Source: Diploscapter coronatus (Eukaryota; Nematoda; Chromadorea; Rhabditida; Rhabditidae). Taken from it: 64,000 nucleotides of DNA. This document shows positions 12,208 through 25,054 of this stretch, one piece after another (the first letter of the stretch is position 1; every line of letters starts with the position of its first letter). Below the pieces are notes generated by a model, which made no database searches, was not told the origin of the DNA, and worked only from the letters and a program-made list of their open reading frames with translations. Location: the NCBI GenBank assembly GCA_964036155.1, contig OZ038422.1, positions 40,943,201 through 41,007,200 of the forward strand, written 5' to 3'. Both the position numbers and the translations under genes were made by a program.

Positions 12208-12593
12208 TGATTCGCAGCATATAAACCTGCTCACAAATTATTGAGTTTTCGAAATTGAAACTTTCGGAATTTGATAAATGTTTTTTTTTCGAAACTTTAA
12301 ATTGAACTTTCATACAGCTCTATATTGGGAAAAGATAAGGCGTAGCTTGATGAAGCTCAATAGCCATTCAGATGATTCAATAGAATAACTTCTTCAGAAC
12401 AAATCAACTTGACAATTTGTCGGGCACTTTTTATGATCGACCGATTGAATTCCCACAAAAGCAGAGGGAGGAGAGGAGAGGAGGATGAAAGAGATAAATG
12501 AGTTCTTCATTCCAGATGCGATTGTAGGGGAAATACGAGCAGAAAGGGAAGCGGAGTGATTGTGCTGATGGGAAACAGAAACTTATTGTCAAC

Positions 12594-12692
12594 CAGGGCT
12601 TGGACTCGAGTTCCATTTACAATGCTTGTAACTTACAAGGTCAAAATAATCTTGTAAATTATTTTGTAAGTTGAACTTGGGTCCAAGCCCAG
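12594..12692. mobile_element. About 99-bp MITE, ends GGGCTTGGAC
   Basis: Left end GGGCTTGGACTCGAGTTC pairs with right end GAACTTGGGTCCAAGCCC. Inner segments (CTTACAA...TTGTAAG) also pair, making a nearly full-length hairpin. No convincing target duplication was seen, so the family is unassigned. Confidence 0.7.
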
Positions 12693-12930
12693 AATGCGAA
12701 ATTGATCTTTTGATCCCTTATTCTGTTTTCGAACTTCACTCTGTAGGTTTCGCTCGGAATCAATGATAATTGATACGACTTTCATTTGTTCGAATGATGG
12801 ATGTCGAATAGGAAAACTTGCTGTATAAAAAGTGCCTATGTTAGAGCGTCCATCTTATTTATTATAATGTGTCTCTTCATTATCTTAAAGTGGCACGTAG
12901 TTTCAATTTTATTTTTGAAACCATTATCAC

Positions 12931-13015
12931 CAGGGCCGGGCGGAATTTGAAATTTTGCTTTTCGGAAATCGGAATGATTTTTATTTTTCGGAATTCGGAA
13001 TTCCGCCCGGCCCTG
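12931..13015. mobile_element. 85-bp hAT-type MITE with intact 8-bp target duplication
   Basis: Terminal inverted repeats CAGGGCCGGGCGGAATT and AATTCCGCCCGGCCCTG. Both sides are flanked by the identical octamer ATTATCAC (12923-12930 and 13016-13023). CAGGG ends and an 8-bp duplication are diagnostic of hAT-mobilised elements. The intact duplication implies a fairly recent insertion. Confidence 0.92.
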
Positions 13016-13023
13016 ATTATCAC

Positions 13024-14897
13024 ATTAGCTAACAGACTGCGAATTATCTTCACTATAAATCTACACCATTATGTGTCACCAATATAATTTCGATTTTAAG
13101 TAACAATTTCATAAATTTGAAAATATTCAGCAATTATCACGTTTTACTGAGATACTAATAGCTAGTCAATAAAAAATGTTAGATAACTTCATCTGATAGA
13201 CATGAAATTTGGAAAATGGAATGGACGTGCTTCGTCTCGTATTCGGTTTGTCGCTTTTTTCTTCGCCTGATGTTTGGAAAAACCTTATCTTGCCAAGTTT
13301 TTTTTTATCTGGCAAAGAATGATTTCTAAATGCACTCTTAAAATTGATCTCGAAATATACGTTTACTTCAAGACGTTCGAAATATAATATTTTTGCTAGC
13401 TAAATCCAAGTTCAACTAAAATTGCATTTACTGGCATCATATTCAGAAATTAGCAATGACTAATACTTATCGATGAAACGAATAATTCGGAATAATATTA
13501 GCTGAAATGATAAACAAATTGTCCTCAAGTTTATAATTAACCTAAACCAGAAAACGACTAATTTTGGACATGTGAAAATATTCTTGGCATTGGAATGTTC
13601 GTGAATGATTAAATTGAAAAATAACATTAAACTGAAGAAAATATCACACCAATAGCGATATCATAATTAAAGTTCATAAGAAGGAAATAATTTTGTAATA
13701 TTTAAAAATATATAATGAGCAATACAATACCAATAAAGTGCATCTATACTCATTTTCATAATTTTCTGTATATAAATGTAAATTCGGCTATTAGGGTTAG
13801 CACATTTGAATGACGCAAATCAAAAGCAACAAAATAAGTTTGGATTTATTAATATTTGCAAATAACGACGAGTAGCCATTCTCTGTGAAGGTATAAATGC
13901 ACGTTTCACCCCCAGTATCAGCCATTAAAAACTGATGATTATCCACATTATTATCTTTGGTCAAATTCTCATCTTCACCATTTTTAATAATTATTAATTG
14001 ATTTGTATCGTATTAATTTGTTTTATTTTATATCCTATTTCTTGAATAGTTTTCAGGAAGAGAGTTATTTAAGAAATAAGGTGTAATAATATTATCGTGA
14101 AACATTGTATCTCCTTCCAACAAACGAAAATTCAATTTAAATGCGTAGCAAAATTAGAAGCATGATTCCATATTATTTCATGAGTGTTTCCTTTCGAGCT
14201 TTATTAAATTATAATTTAAATATATACTCGTTTTTACTGTTTCTTTAATTTCTTTAAAACAATTTAATTCAAATTTTACGATATGAAGATCAAGTCAGTC
14301 TTTTTGTTAGTGAATTTTTCGTGATCTGATTGATATCACATGAGTAGGATAAATGATGATGCGATTTTTTTCATTTTGGAAATGGCATTATAACCGGAGA
14401 AGTGATTAGGTCCAGTTTCCGTTTTTCTTCACCGACTTCCATGTGTGTGGTACGTCCTCTCTCATCCCATTGCAACTGCAAAAAACCGTCTTTAATAAAA
14501 ATTATCAGAGAGATGAAGGCTACCCTGTTATCGTTCGTCAAAATAGAAATCTCTTGTCATATTTTCACCATTTCACAATTTATCAACTTTTTGCTCAGTT
14601 CTCCATTATTGCGGACGCAAGCTGGTTCCTGTCTCTACTTCTCTAACTTATGAGATCCCACTCTCTCGAATTCTCACCTTGCATTTTAAGGTTGCAGTCG
14701 TTCTCATTCTACGTCCATCTTCCACCTTCTTCTCTCCTCTTTTTGCTTTCGTTCCCATTTTGTGTTATCACATTGGATATGGAATAAAGTATTTAAGTTC
14801 TCCTTGAGTACAATTCGATTTTACTGCCTAACCAGTAATTGTATATCTGATAGATGATAAATTATCATGATTTCCATGGTTTTCTAAAATAAAGATA
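13024..14897. other. AT-rich intergenic region
   Basis: No supported gene. A TATAAA-like motif near 13890 is followed by a tiny hydrophobic open frame at 13933-14001 (MIIHIIIFGQILIFTIFNNY), which could be an orphan signal-peptide exon. A pyrimidine-rich patch at 14400-14760 has only short frames. Confidence 0.4.
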
Positions 14898-14937
14898 CAG
14901 TACCGGCCAAAAGAGATGCAATTTTTGACCGGTACTG
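14898..14937. mobile_element. 40-bp Tc1-like miniature element (back-to-back ends)
   Basis: CAGTACCGGCCAAAA is followed after 10 bp by its complement TTTTTGACCGGTACTG. The left flank is TA. The end sequence resembles the CAGT..TGGCCAAAA start of Tc1-family inverted repeats, so this looks like two fused Tc1-like ends with no interior. Confidence 0.6.
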
Positions 14938-14970
14938 CATATCATATCTATCTTGATATAGGTAGAACTA

Positions 14971-16007
14971 TCTCAGCGTAAAAACTGCCTATCCGCAACG
15001 ATCGGCATGTATACCCGTGCGGATAGGCAATTCGCGTAGGTATTTGTCCGTTTCGACCGGTGCTTTTCAAACTGCTGACAAATATCATCAGGTGCGGAAC
15101 GACAATCAATCCGTATTGGCATTTGTCGGTATCGACCAACAATTTATACACAATAGACACCGAATCGACATTTTTTAACATGAAAAAGCTTTTATTTATT
15201 CAATCTTTGGGAATTAACAAACAATCTCAATACGACACTACCGTAGAAAAGATTGCACTAGAACTAAGGTAACATTTTAGCAGTAAAATCTGAGATCAAT
15301 CAAGTATATCACGTAATAAAAACGTGGAATCTCGTGGTAAACCTTTGCGCTAAAAATCAACTGAGATTTTCTAATACCGACCACTTATTGATATCATGAA
15401 ATTCAATATATCAGCATTATTCAAAGTTGTCTACGAAGATATCAGTCTATTTCAACCGACACACAACAGATCGTTAAATAATTTTATGGATATGACTAGC
15501 TAATTAAACAACGAGAAAAGCTTTGGAACTCTTCTACCTACGAGACGAATTTCTTCAAAAACTCACAGGAACGTTGCTGTCTGCTTGAGAATCGAGTCGT
15601 AGATCAGAGCGTGTTACTTCCTGCACTCTTCGTCATCCTGCAGAATGTTCGAAACAATCTCGAAATTCTAATTTTAGGATTTTACAAAATTTATCAAACT
15701 CACTATCAGCGTGCTAAATGTGAGTGATAACAATCAAAGCCTGCAAGAGGCAAGTTTACATCACTAGAGCATGAGAAATAGCAGAAATGAGAGCGAAAAC
15801 AGGGAAAAACTTGAAAGAGCTCGAAAATACGATTTACGAAAGTCTACTATCAATCGGTTGAAAAACTGCCGGTCAATGCCGATGAATGTCAGTGAATGCA
15901 GATCGACAATTTTCGCGAGAAACTCGATGAATTTGGACAACTGCCGATCAGCAAAAAGTGCGAATATCGGTAACTGTCGGTGCGGGTAGACAGTTTTTAC
16001 GCTGAGA
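14971..16007. mobile_element. 1,037-bp non-autonomous DNA transposon with TA target duplication
   Basis: Left end TCTCAGCGTAAAAACTGCCT is mirrored at the right end by TACGCTGAGA preceded by GACAGTTTT. The repeats pair over at least 27 bp, with mismatches further in. TA dinucleotides flank both sides (14969-14970, 16008-16009), typical of Tc1/mariner-superfamily insertions. Subterminal regions carry short repeats around TGCGGATAGGCA and CTGCCGATCAGC. Interior frames are 70-77 codons with no transposase signature. Confidence 0.82.
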
Positions 16008-16259
16008 TATAATCACGTTCAAATGACATCAAATATCGAATTGCTCTAATCAATGATCAATGCTGAACAGAAAAAGCCTATTTTTGATTTCGAAAGCAAA
16101 GCTGAAGTCAAAAATTTTTCTTATTTCGTAAATCGAAATGGAACTTCTGCTCAACACTGATTCTAGCAAATGCTCCATATAGGGCACTTCGATAATAATA
16201 TAGGTTTAATCAGTTCAATTTCAGAACGTATCTCTGTCATAGCAACACAATCACGCGCT

Positions 16260-17053
16260 ATGATATTGCTATTTAGTTATTCAAAATTAGTTCGATATTC
16301 TGCAGTAATTTACTCCCTTATTTTCTACTTATCGACCTCATCGACGATAGTCAACGGATGTTTTCAGGTAAATATGATTCATTTTATGAGATTATTTTTA
16401 TTGAACATTGCTAAACCTAGTTCCATAGACCGTGCCTGCTGAAGGAGAAACAAGCACATTGCCTACATCGACAACTTCCACTGGCTTAACCCCTCTAACT
16501 TCATCCACGTCCACTTCGACTGCTTCGTCTTCAACTACGACTACGACTTCATCCATGTCCACTTCGACTGCCTCATCTTCAACTACGACTACGACTGGTT
16601 CGTATATGATTTTACTTATCGGATACTAAAATTTATGCGCTACTGAAAATGTATTACTCGTGCAGTTTCTATTTAAATTAAATTAGCCTAATTTGAATAA
16701 GGATAACTTTTTGTACACTCAATCAATTGTTTTAATTGGCATTTTTAGATGTGTGCAACTGTCCTCCCCTAACTACGATGAGGGGAACGAACTTCGATGG
16801 CTGTGATTGGCCTGAGCGGCCTGATAATATTCTACAAGTTGCCCCATTCGAATTTACAGACCTTAGCACGGTTACTGAATGCATCATGGAGATCATTTGT
16901 GACCCAGCCGCCAGCATCATTCAACTAAATGATGATGAAACTGGTACATGCGCATCTGCTGGAGCTGGAGGCATTCCTGCGACATTCACTTGTCAGAATG
17001 GAATTTGGAACGATGGAACTGTATCTGGTTTTGGATGTGCAGTACTTCAATGA
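16260..17053 (+). CDS. Secreted Thr/Ser-rich protein with C-terminal C6-type cysteine domain
   Basis: Three exons in phase: 16260-16367, 16429-16597 and 16749-17053, giving 193 residues. Exon 1 encodes a hydrophobic secretion signal (VRYSAVIYSLIFYLSTSS). Exon 2 encodes a low-complexity, probably O-glycosylated Thr/Ser linker containing a near-perfect repeat (STSTASSSTTTTT twice). Exon 3 encodes a domain of about 100 residues with eight cysteines, beginning CNCPPLTTMRG and ending NGIWNDGTVSGFGCAV. This arrangement matches the nematode C6 domain proteins (Pfam C6), which are extracellular and of unknown function. The exon 2 donor (GTTCGT) is weak but is the only phase-compatible choice I found. 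Confidence 0.75.
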
Positions 17054-17876
17054 ATATTTCAAATATTCTGATCCTATCTGATTTATATTTCAGACTTTAT
17101 CTTGTTTATAGCCAGCTAACAATATTGAATATGCATAATTGACAAATATGATATTCTAGCATTTATGATAATCATATTCATCATCTTGTAAAACATATTT
17201 ATGCATAAATCTTACCGAGTACCAAAAAGGAGAGGTGGTTATTAACCCCCAATTTTTCGATTTTTTTACTTCATAATCACCGTGCAAAAATATCTATATT
17301 GATCTTATTAGTTAGTAGTTTGTGATATTGTAATATAATAACGATTGCTATTTCGTTAAAAAAATTATTTACTAAAATATTATTCGAGTATAGTTATAAA
17401 ATGAATGATTACATTTCAAATGATATAGGAACACATTATCAAAAATTACAAAATGATCAATTTTTATCGATTTCATATTACAATATATTTAAAAAGTAAT
17501 AATAATAAAGAATAATGAATGAAAATATGGTATGAGAAAATACTAAAGTGCTATTGATAAGTATTTCATATTTTCATTTTTCTTATCTTATCAAAACTAA
17601 CACAATTAGCTTCATACATAATCTGGGAAGAGTAAGGAATAACTAAATGCTGAAAATTTGTTTAAATTAAATAAATATGTGCTCACATGAGAACTATTCA
17701 TGATGCTATAACAACAAAAATGTAAAAATGAATGCTTTCATCCTATGATAGTGATTATAGTATTATTCTGTATTAAGCTTTTATAAAGCACAATTTAAAA
17801 TATTCTATGCTACTTTAATCATAGTTAATTAGAATGAATGATAAAAATTTTAATCTTATAACATTTGTTAGTGAAC
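17054..17876. other. AT-rich spacer between convergent genes
   Basis: Holds the 3' ends of the C6-domain gene (+) and the mucin-like gene (-). Very AT-rich. I see no gene, hairpin element or conserved motif. Confidence 0.5.
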
Positions 17877-20800
17877 TTAAAGTACTACCCAGGTAGCAGT
17901 TTTCCTATTTGACCATAAACCGTAACAAATTAGCGTGCCGTCAATTGGATCATTTGTATATACGTAATGTGCTTGGTTTGCCTTCTTTCCAGCAAAATGT
18001 TGATATATCGCTGCATTCAACCCGCACATTGGTCGCACTGCACAAAAGTAATCAGAGTTAGATCTATTATTGGCAGCAACCGATGCGCCTAAAACGTATG
18101 ATTTTATTTTAGAGTAAAAGTGATTATTTGATAAAAAAACAAGTTAAAGTCCACATACCTATATTTTCTAATTCTAACTTTGTCAAATTGCAATTAGAGA
18201 AGTCGTTCGGTGTCGGCTTCATCAAGACTGCTGCCACTATGGTGTAACTAGATTTGATTTGATATCAGAAATTTAAGATGAATTATAATTTAAATCATAT
18301 GAAGATTGATTTTACTAAAATAAGTACCATTTGAGATTGTACATTCTTCAACTCACTTTTTCATGCGCAACTATGATAAAAAAGTAAATCTTCCCTATGT
18401 TGCATTGAAACTTACTCCGAACTTGGAACTGAATCCATAAGGGTGTGAACAACCGACCGATTTATAATCCATCTTGAAGCAACGTATCCAACTGCAGAAC
18501 TTTGATCTAAAATATAATAAAAAATGTTAGATTTCAAAGAATAGATGAAGATTCGTATTATTACATTTGTATGCTGTGGTTGTAGGTCTATTGGTGGATC
18601 TTATGGTCGTTTCGGATGATGATTCTGTGCTGAACGATATTACAATAGTCGTGATCTGCCTTTCTGCCGATGAAGTGGAAGGTGTCAACGTCGTCTGAAT
18701 GAAAATGATTAGATTCAAAGATAGATATTTAGTTGCTTTGAAATATATTATTGATTCGTGAATATAATCTTCAAATTGACCAGAAAAGAAATGTTCGTTT
18801 TACTCTCTCGATGACATATCTCCATTGATACAACCAAAAGGCTGCACCTTTACAAATTATCAGGATAAATGAAGATAAAGATGTTTGTTTACCGTTCCCT
18901 GAGTGGATTCAGTCGAGGTCTCGAGACTGGGCTCATATCCTGTCGTCGTCTCCGATGATGCCGCTTGAGTAGTGCTCAACTGATCGACTGTGCTTGTCTC
19001 AGCTCCATTCAGACTTGTCGTTGCTGGACGTGACGAGATCTGCAAGAAATAATAAATTTGATATTTCGTAAATTTTCGACAGAGTCAAATATCGAGATAA
19101 ATTTTACCTCAGAATAGGTGATCTCATCCTCATCACTTGTTGTTATAGTCTCTGAAGCCGTTGTCGACTCAGTTGTGGTCTAAATGTTTGTGATTGAGCC
19201 TTCCGTAATTCAATCGATTTTTAGATTTTCAGAGGCATTTGAAAATTCGAATGTCCAAATTGATCGTACCAGTTCTGATGATATCGATTCCACGGTCCCG
19301 CTCGTCATTTCAGTTCCTGTCACCGCCGTTTCTTCAGTACCGATCTGAATATTTGAAAAGTAATCCTCAATTTCAATTTCAAAAAAATTCTCCAATCTTA
19401 CCGACTCCGAAGCTGATGGAACTTCACTGCTTGTAGGAATGGATTCTTGAGTCGTTGACGCGATATCAGTTGATGTTGCGGGGGTGGACGATGTGGAAGA
19501 ACTGAATGAACCAGTGCTAAGCTTCGTGGAAGACGACGAGGATGGCTGAAAATTCTCATGATCAATTTGGAAACACCAATTTTAGATTTCAGAAGGACTA
19601 TGTTGAAAATTCCGATTCAGACCTTTCCGGACGAGGATGTCATCGGTTTTGACGTTGTGTCGACTGGACTGGTCGATTTCGAAGTAGAACTTGGCGAAGT
19701 CGAATAGATTTCGGCCGATGCGGATGCTGGCATTTCCGACGTTGAGGCTGTGATCTAAAGGTTGAACTTGAAAATTTTCAAATCTTTAATAATTTTATGC
19801 CAAAAAATTCCAGACTGTCAAATCAAACGATATCTTACCGGTTTTGAGCTTGTCCCTGGAGAAGAGGACGGCGGATGCGTTGCAGGCATTGTCGTAGTTT
19901 CGAGCGTTGGCGTGACATCGGAAGAAGGCCATATCATCGAGGACGTCTAAAGTCGTAGATCATTTTGCTGAACTCCCATGTATTTCGATCCCTTACTTTA
20001 TCTGAGACCGATGGCGAAGGTGGAGACGAAGCTTCAACTCGGGTTGTTGTTGGAAGAACTGTCGTCGTCATGACGTCACTTGTGGAAACAGCTGGAAGTG
20101 GCGTTGATTCCGATGTCTGAAAATGTTTTTTTTTTCCAGAATCTTTTTTTTTACATTTTTCGAAAGATACCTTCTCTGCAATTGATGAGAGATGCAAAGG
20201 AGAAACGCTAGCGGTAGACGTCGGATCCAGTTTTGTAGTCGAACTGGAGCTGCTCTTTGAAGAACTCGCTTCTTCTGAGAACTGCTGAAATTTCAGATGT
20301 CATAAATTCATGAAGACGGAAAATCTCGAAATGATTTTTAAAAAAAAAATACCGCTATCGGTGTCGTCTCAATCGAGGACAACTCAGGATCTGTCGTCAT
20401 GGCCTTCGTGATTGATTCCGAGGCAGATACTGTCGACATTTCCACACTTTCATCAACCGTAATTGGACCCTTCGTCTTAATTTAGTGAGTTGTGAAAGTT
20501 GTTTTTCTCTTAATTTTCGAAGTGATCTTACCGATGACGTCATCATGATCGAAGACGTTGATGGATCTGAGGAGGGGGCTAACGTGTTCGTTTCGGATTT
20601 CGATGGCAAGGATTCTGTATCTGGCTGAATCGTTTCCTGAAATTAAAGGAGTATTACAAATTCTAGAAAAGCCTAGAAAGTTTGTGCAAAATAGTTACCT
20701 CTTCAGGAGCCGAAGTTGACAATTCTGTCGGCGTGGACCAGGTCTGAAACATTTTTCATAATCATTGTCCGAAAAAATTGATGAAAACGATTTAAACTCT

Positions 20801-23063
20801 CTCAACCTTTCCGGCTGTCGATTCCTTGACGGACTTGCTGGCTTCCGAGGTGGCCGTACTGGGCGGGAGAGCTGGTGTCTTCGCATCTTAATTAACCCAA
20901 ATCATGAAAACAGATCAGTCGGAAAAATTCAAGAAGCATTCAATCATTTGGAATTGATACCGTTCGACGTCTCCGGTGCTTTCGTGGGTGTGTCTGACGA
21001 AGTTTCTTCAGGTGTGGGCACAGACGTCTCTGATTCGGCTTCCTTGCTCGTCGTGACTTCCACTTCGTCTGTCTTCAGCTCATCTGGCTTATCGTCTTCT
21101 GAAACAAACAGTTCTTCAAATTTCGTATAGGCAATTTATACCATCATCAGGGGTATTCGTGCCAGAAGACGATTGTCCATTTGTCGAAGGACTGCTTGAT
21201 GGGTCTGAAACCATTTTTGAGATACTATTTATTTGAATATGTTTTTTTTATATAAAGTGAAATATACGCTAGAAAGGTATTGAAGTAATTGCAACTCTGA
21301 AGTGATAAAAACGTTTTGAATTGAATCTCAATAAGTTTTAAAGGAATATTAGTCCTACTTTCGAACTTTCTAGACCTCCTTGCCATTTATGCTAGTTTGA
21401 AAGCATAAAACATACGAATTGCTTACCTGGGCTAGGTTGCGGCGCACTTCCAAATACGAGGTTCGATTTCGGCGTATTCGGGCAGGTGGACTCGGCGACT
21501 TTAATGTCTGAAAATATAGATATGATTTCAGTCAATCGATGATAGACTGATTAGATCGTTTCTCAGCAAGTATCTCTACTTTTTCACAAATCTAAAAATT
21601 ACCATCTGGGGTGTAGGGTCGGTACAATTTCGGATTGATGTCGTCGAAGGTCCAATTGTCGTCCTCGACTAAATATTCAACTTTTTTCATTTAAATATCT
21701 AACAAAGTATTTTGATTGATTCAGAAATGTTGGAAAATGAAAAATGAGATTTTCAACATAGAAGGAAAGTGATCCTCGAAATCGTTAGAAACAGAACAAA
21801 TTTCCGAATCCCCTGATCTGATTGAAAAAATCCTATCGAATTATCTTACCTTTTTCATACGGCTTGTAAACCAGCTTCACGACCTCACCGGTCGACCACT
21901 GCCCAATTTTAAGGAACCCGGAAATCAACTCGATCTGGACCTCTTGCTTTGGAAATCCCCACTTTTCCGGTGTCGGGTGCGTGTGGATCACGCACTTCTA
22001 AATTGGCAAAACGTCATCATTTCGTTCTGATTTTCACTTAGAAAAGCTATTTTAGTGGATAAATCGAGTAAATCTTTCAGGTTCAGTTAGAAATCTAATC
22101 GGCTTACCCCATAGCCACGATAGCTCTCAAACCTCCCCCTATGGTCTAGATGGGCTAGCAAGTACGCCGTACTGTTTGCGGGGAGGTACCTGAAATAAGT
22201 TGATTTATATGATACAATCATTTTATGAAAATTTCCTTTTTTCAGCTAGAAATTGATCAGTATTCTTACTACTCTTTATCAAGAGACTTATTCCTCCACT
22301 ATTATTTCTAGTCTGTAGTGGCCAATGAAAACAATTTAATTACTGATCTTCCAATGGGTTTTTCTTTCTCTTTCGAGAACATTTAAATCAAATTCTCCTT
22401 ACGAGATCGAATGTGGCACTCTCTGCAAGTGCTTCATTGCGACCCTCCTACAGTCACGCGTCGTTGTATTTTTTATCTAAAATGGAATCATTAAACCAGA
22501 AAGAATAGAAAATGACAAAATTTACTGTTATTAGGGTCGGGCCGGTGACCAGTTTTTTGACGGGGACGAACCTGAATATGTTTTAGATCATCTTCAACTC
22601 ATCTCACTTTATAATGATAATTTCTCAATTTTAGCACTGTAGGCAGATCTTTTCAAGAAATCACTAAGAAATTCGCTTATTATTTTTTGTTTATAGAACG
22701 TCACAATTTTGTTCGTTTACTTACGCAATTTCGACATTGACCATATTTTTTCCGCCGCCGCCGAACGGTCTCTGTAATTTGACTTTATTTTCTGGGTGTT
22801 TTGTTCAAAATTCTTCAGAAAATTCAAGCAATTCAACTTTATTTTAGGAAAAAATCATACAATTTGAAACGTTTGAAAGATAAGATCATGCAGATTATGC
22901 AACAGAAAATTCTCATCATGTTAAGATGAAACTGCAGTATCGAATGCAGAGGAAAGAAGTTATTTTATCTGACAAGAAAAGAACTTACTAGAGACGGGTC
23001 CATAATTTGGACGTAGAAGAAGATAGCGCTGAAGATCAGCAGCCATTTAACACAGTTCACCAT
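17877..23063 (-). CDS. Mucin-like secreted Ser/Thr-rich protein with two unassigned end domains
   Basis: The ATG at 23063 opens a hydrophobic leader (NCVKWLLIFSAIFFYVQI). The last exon ends at TAA 17877-17879. The joined exons give roughly 870 residues. Residues about 26-180 form a non-repetitive domain (containing HTHPTPEKWGFPKQEVQIEL and WSTGEVVKLVYKPYEK) that I do not recognise. The middle, about 500 residues, is Ser/Thr/Pro/Glu-rich and likely heavily O-glycosylated. At least eleven successive exons there are bounded by phase-0 introns, each encoding 15-49 residues. The last 130 residues form a second compact domain (VGYVASRWIINRSVVHTLMD ... LICYGLWSNRKTATWVVL) with cysteines, also unassigned. 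An extracellular, surface or cuticle/mucus role is inferred from composition only. Exon limits in the low-complexity part are probable rather than certain. Confidence 0.75.
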
Positions 23064-23150
23064 TTTGAAGGTTGTAGAGAGGACTTAGAAGTCGAATAGA
23101 GATTTGGGAGCTTTAGTTACCGTGAGGTGCCGACAGTTGATCGACAGGTC

Positions 23151-23158
23151 CTTTTATA
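23151..23158 (-). promoter_or_regulatory. TATA box of the mucin-like gene
   Basis: TATAAAAG on the minus strand, about 90 nt upstream of the start codon at 23063 and preceded by a GC-rich stretch. Same arrangement as at 11379. Confidence 0.6.
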
Positions 23159-24134
23159 CAGGGAGGGCGTGGTCTGCTCGAAGCCGCTTCTGATTGCTAA
23201 GAGACGACGACGTCCATCTTATTTCCATCCTGAAATGAGCCCGTCGAGCCGTAACCAAGCAAAATAGTAGGGCTGTACAGAAGATACTGCAGACCGTCAG
23301 AATCTGACTTCTCTGGAACCTCTTCGCTTCTCAACATTGCCTTCTCCCGACGACGCACCGCCTTCGACGATCGTCAAAACCACCGTTTGGCATTTCCGTT
23401 TCCAGGCAGAAATGATTCCATTTTCCGAATTTAATGACATTTTCATTCATTTTGAATATTATGAGCCTTGGTTGCATCGAAAAGTCGGCATCCCACTTAG
23501 CTACCGACCCACACAGACTTCACGTGAAAATAACAAACTCATTAAATCCTGAATTTATACGATTTAGCGGTAGGCAATCTTAGCAACGGAGACGTGGATT
23601 AAGGACCAAAATTTCTGCATTTCGGAAATCAAGTTACAGTAATCTGAATAACCCTTTTGTACAGGATTCCAAAAGAGCGCAATCATGGACAAGTCTTGTG
23701 CTGCGAAGAAAAGGATCAAGCATGAAATTCTATGTCGAAAATATGATGAAATTATTTCGGCATTTTTCAAGGGAGGCCAATTTTCAAATTTTACTTTCAA
23801 GATCAGATTCCCAGGTAAACTACCCAAATCGACTATGGAGGTTTAAAAAAAAAATGTCGAAATTAGCATTATGTCGAGTATCTATGCTCTGCTAATATTT
23901 ATATTGTAAATGAGCAGATCATTAATTTTCATTCATCTCTGCTCGAGTATATTAAAAGTAGTTGAATATTTTCCCAAAAAACGCTTCCGGACAAGCATAA
24001 TCAAGAAAATGTATAAATTTTACAAGTCACTCCATATAATTAGAGGACACAAGTGATTTTTCGAAATTAAGGGTTCCGTTTCAAAATCTACATCATTGGA
24101 TCAAGCTAGTTCTAGGAAGAATTGAACAATTTTC
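23159..24134. other. Intergenic region upstream of the mucin-like gene
   Basis: Two open frames, 23337-23552 (+, 71 codons) and 23564-23827 (-, 87 codons), have no recognisable domain or splice context. I treat them as chance frames. No repeat seen. Confidence 0.4.
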
Positions 24135-24467
24135 TTTTTCCAAACTATGCTTCTATCAAAAATTGTGCATTGTGTACTTTTAAAAATAGCGACTTTCGAA
24201 CAGATTGTCGTTGGCCATTTAAATTTTTTTGTTCTAAAATATGCAACACCCATTTCTACAAGAATACTGGGTATTTTCGAGTGGAATCGCTGTACACTTT
24301 TAGAAATTAATTTTTCTCGAAATTTCGTTGACGATCAATTCTCGAATGGTTGCAGAACAGTTTCCCATACAAATCTTTAAATTTTGATTGTTGCCGTCGT
24401 GATAATAAAAATTACGAAATATGCTACTTTGAGCGATAGCGATTTAATGAGACTTTTCAATTTTACG

Positions 24468-24519
24468 GTCTCTTGTAGTTTTACCAGATTTTTCACCTGG
24501 TAAAAACTACAAGAGATCG
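24468..24519. mobile_element. 52-bp foldback insertion specific to duplication copy 2
   Basis: Arms GTCTCTTGTAGTTTTACCAG and CTGGTAAAAACTACAAGAGA are complementary apart from one extra base in the right-hand A-run. It is flanked by AATTTTAC and GATTTTAC. Copy 1 (near 6296) has a single such octamer and no insertion, so an 8-bp target duplication is likely. Confidence 0.8.
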
Positions 24520-25054
24520 ATTTTACAAAATTCATCAGTCTAAACTTTCAAGTGCAAATGATAATATTTTGAAGGTATTAATATTTGCGTAGGTTAAAAT
24601 CAACGGCATTTTAATTTTGTTAAAGTTATCATTAGTGCATATTTGACTTTATATTAGAATAGTTAATTACAATAGGCACCATTATCGGGAAAATTTCATC
24701 TGTCGATTTGCAAAAGGGATGAACTTTATATTTTACTTGTCTTTTCCAATTAAACGATTCTTTCTGTGCATAAATGACAAGTAAACTAAAAAACCATCTG
24801 TCCTTTGAATTCCACCGACTATAAAGACTGGTGAGCAGACTCTTTTGAGTTATAAAATTCAAGTTATACTCGTATCAGGGTTAATTTTATTTAGTAAAAT
24901 CATTATTTAACCTGTCAAAACAATTTTCGAGACCCTAATTTTCAAGATATATTTTATCTAAATCTACATTAATTTCAGAAAATTTCTTGTTATGCGAAAT
25001 AGTTATTAATTCTGGTAAATCTTCTTATATCGATTTATAGCAAATAGTATCGAT

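Noticed and set aside
16429..16597. Thr/Ser run as simple-sequence noise
   Set aside because: It is in phase with a signal-peptide exon before it and a C6 cysteine domain after it, so it is kept as a linker in the CDS rather than as a repeat.
23337..23827. Open frames of 71 (+) and 87 (-) codons upstream of the mucin-like gene
   Set aside because: Neither has domain signal or splice context, and the two strands give equally good frames, suggesting chance.
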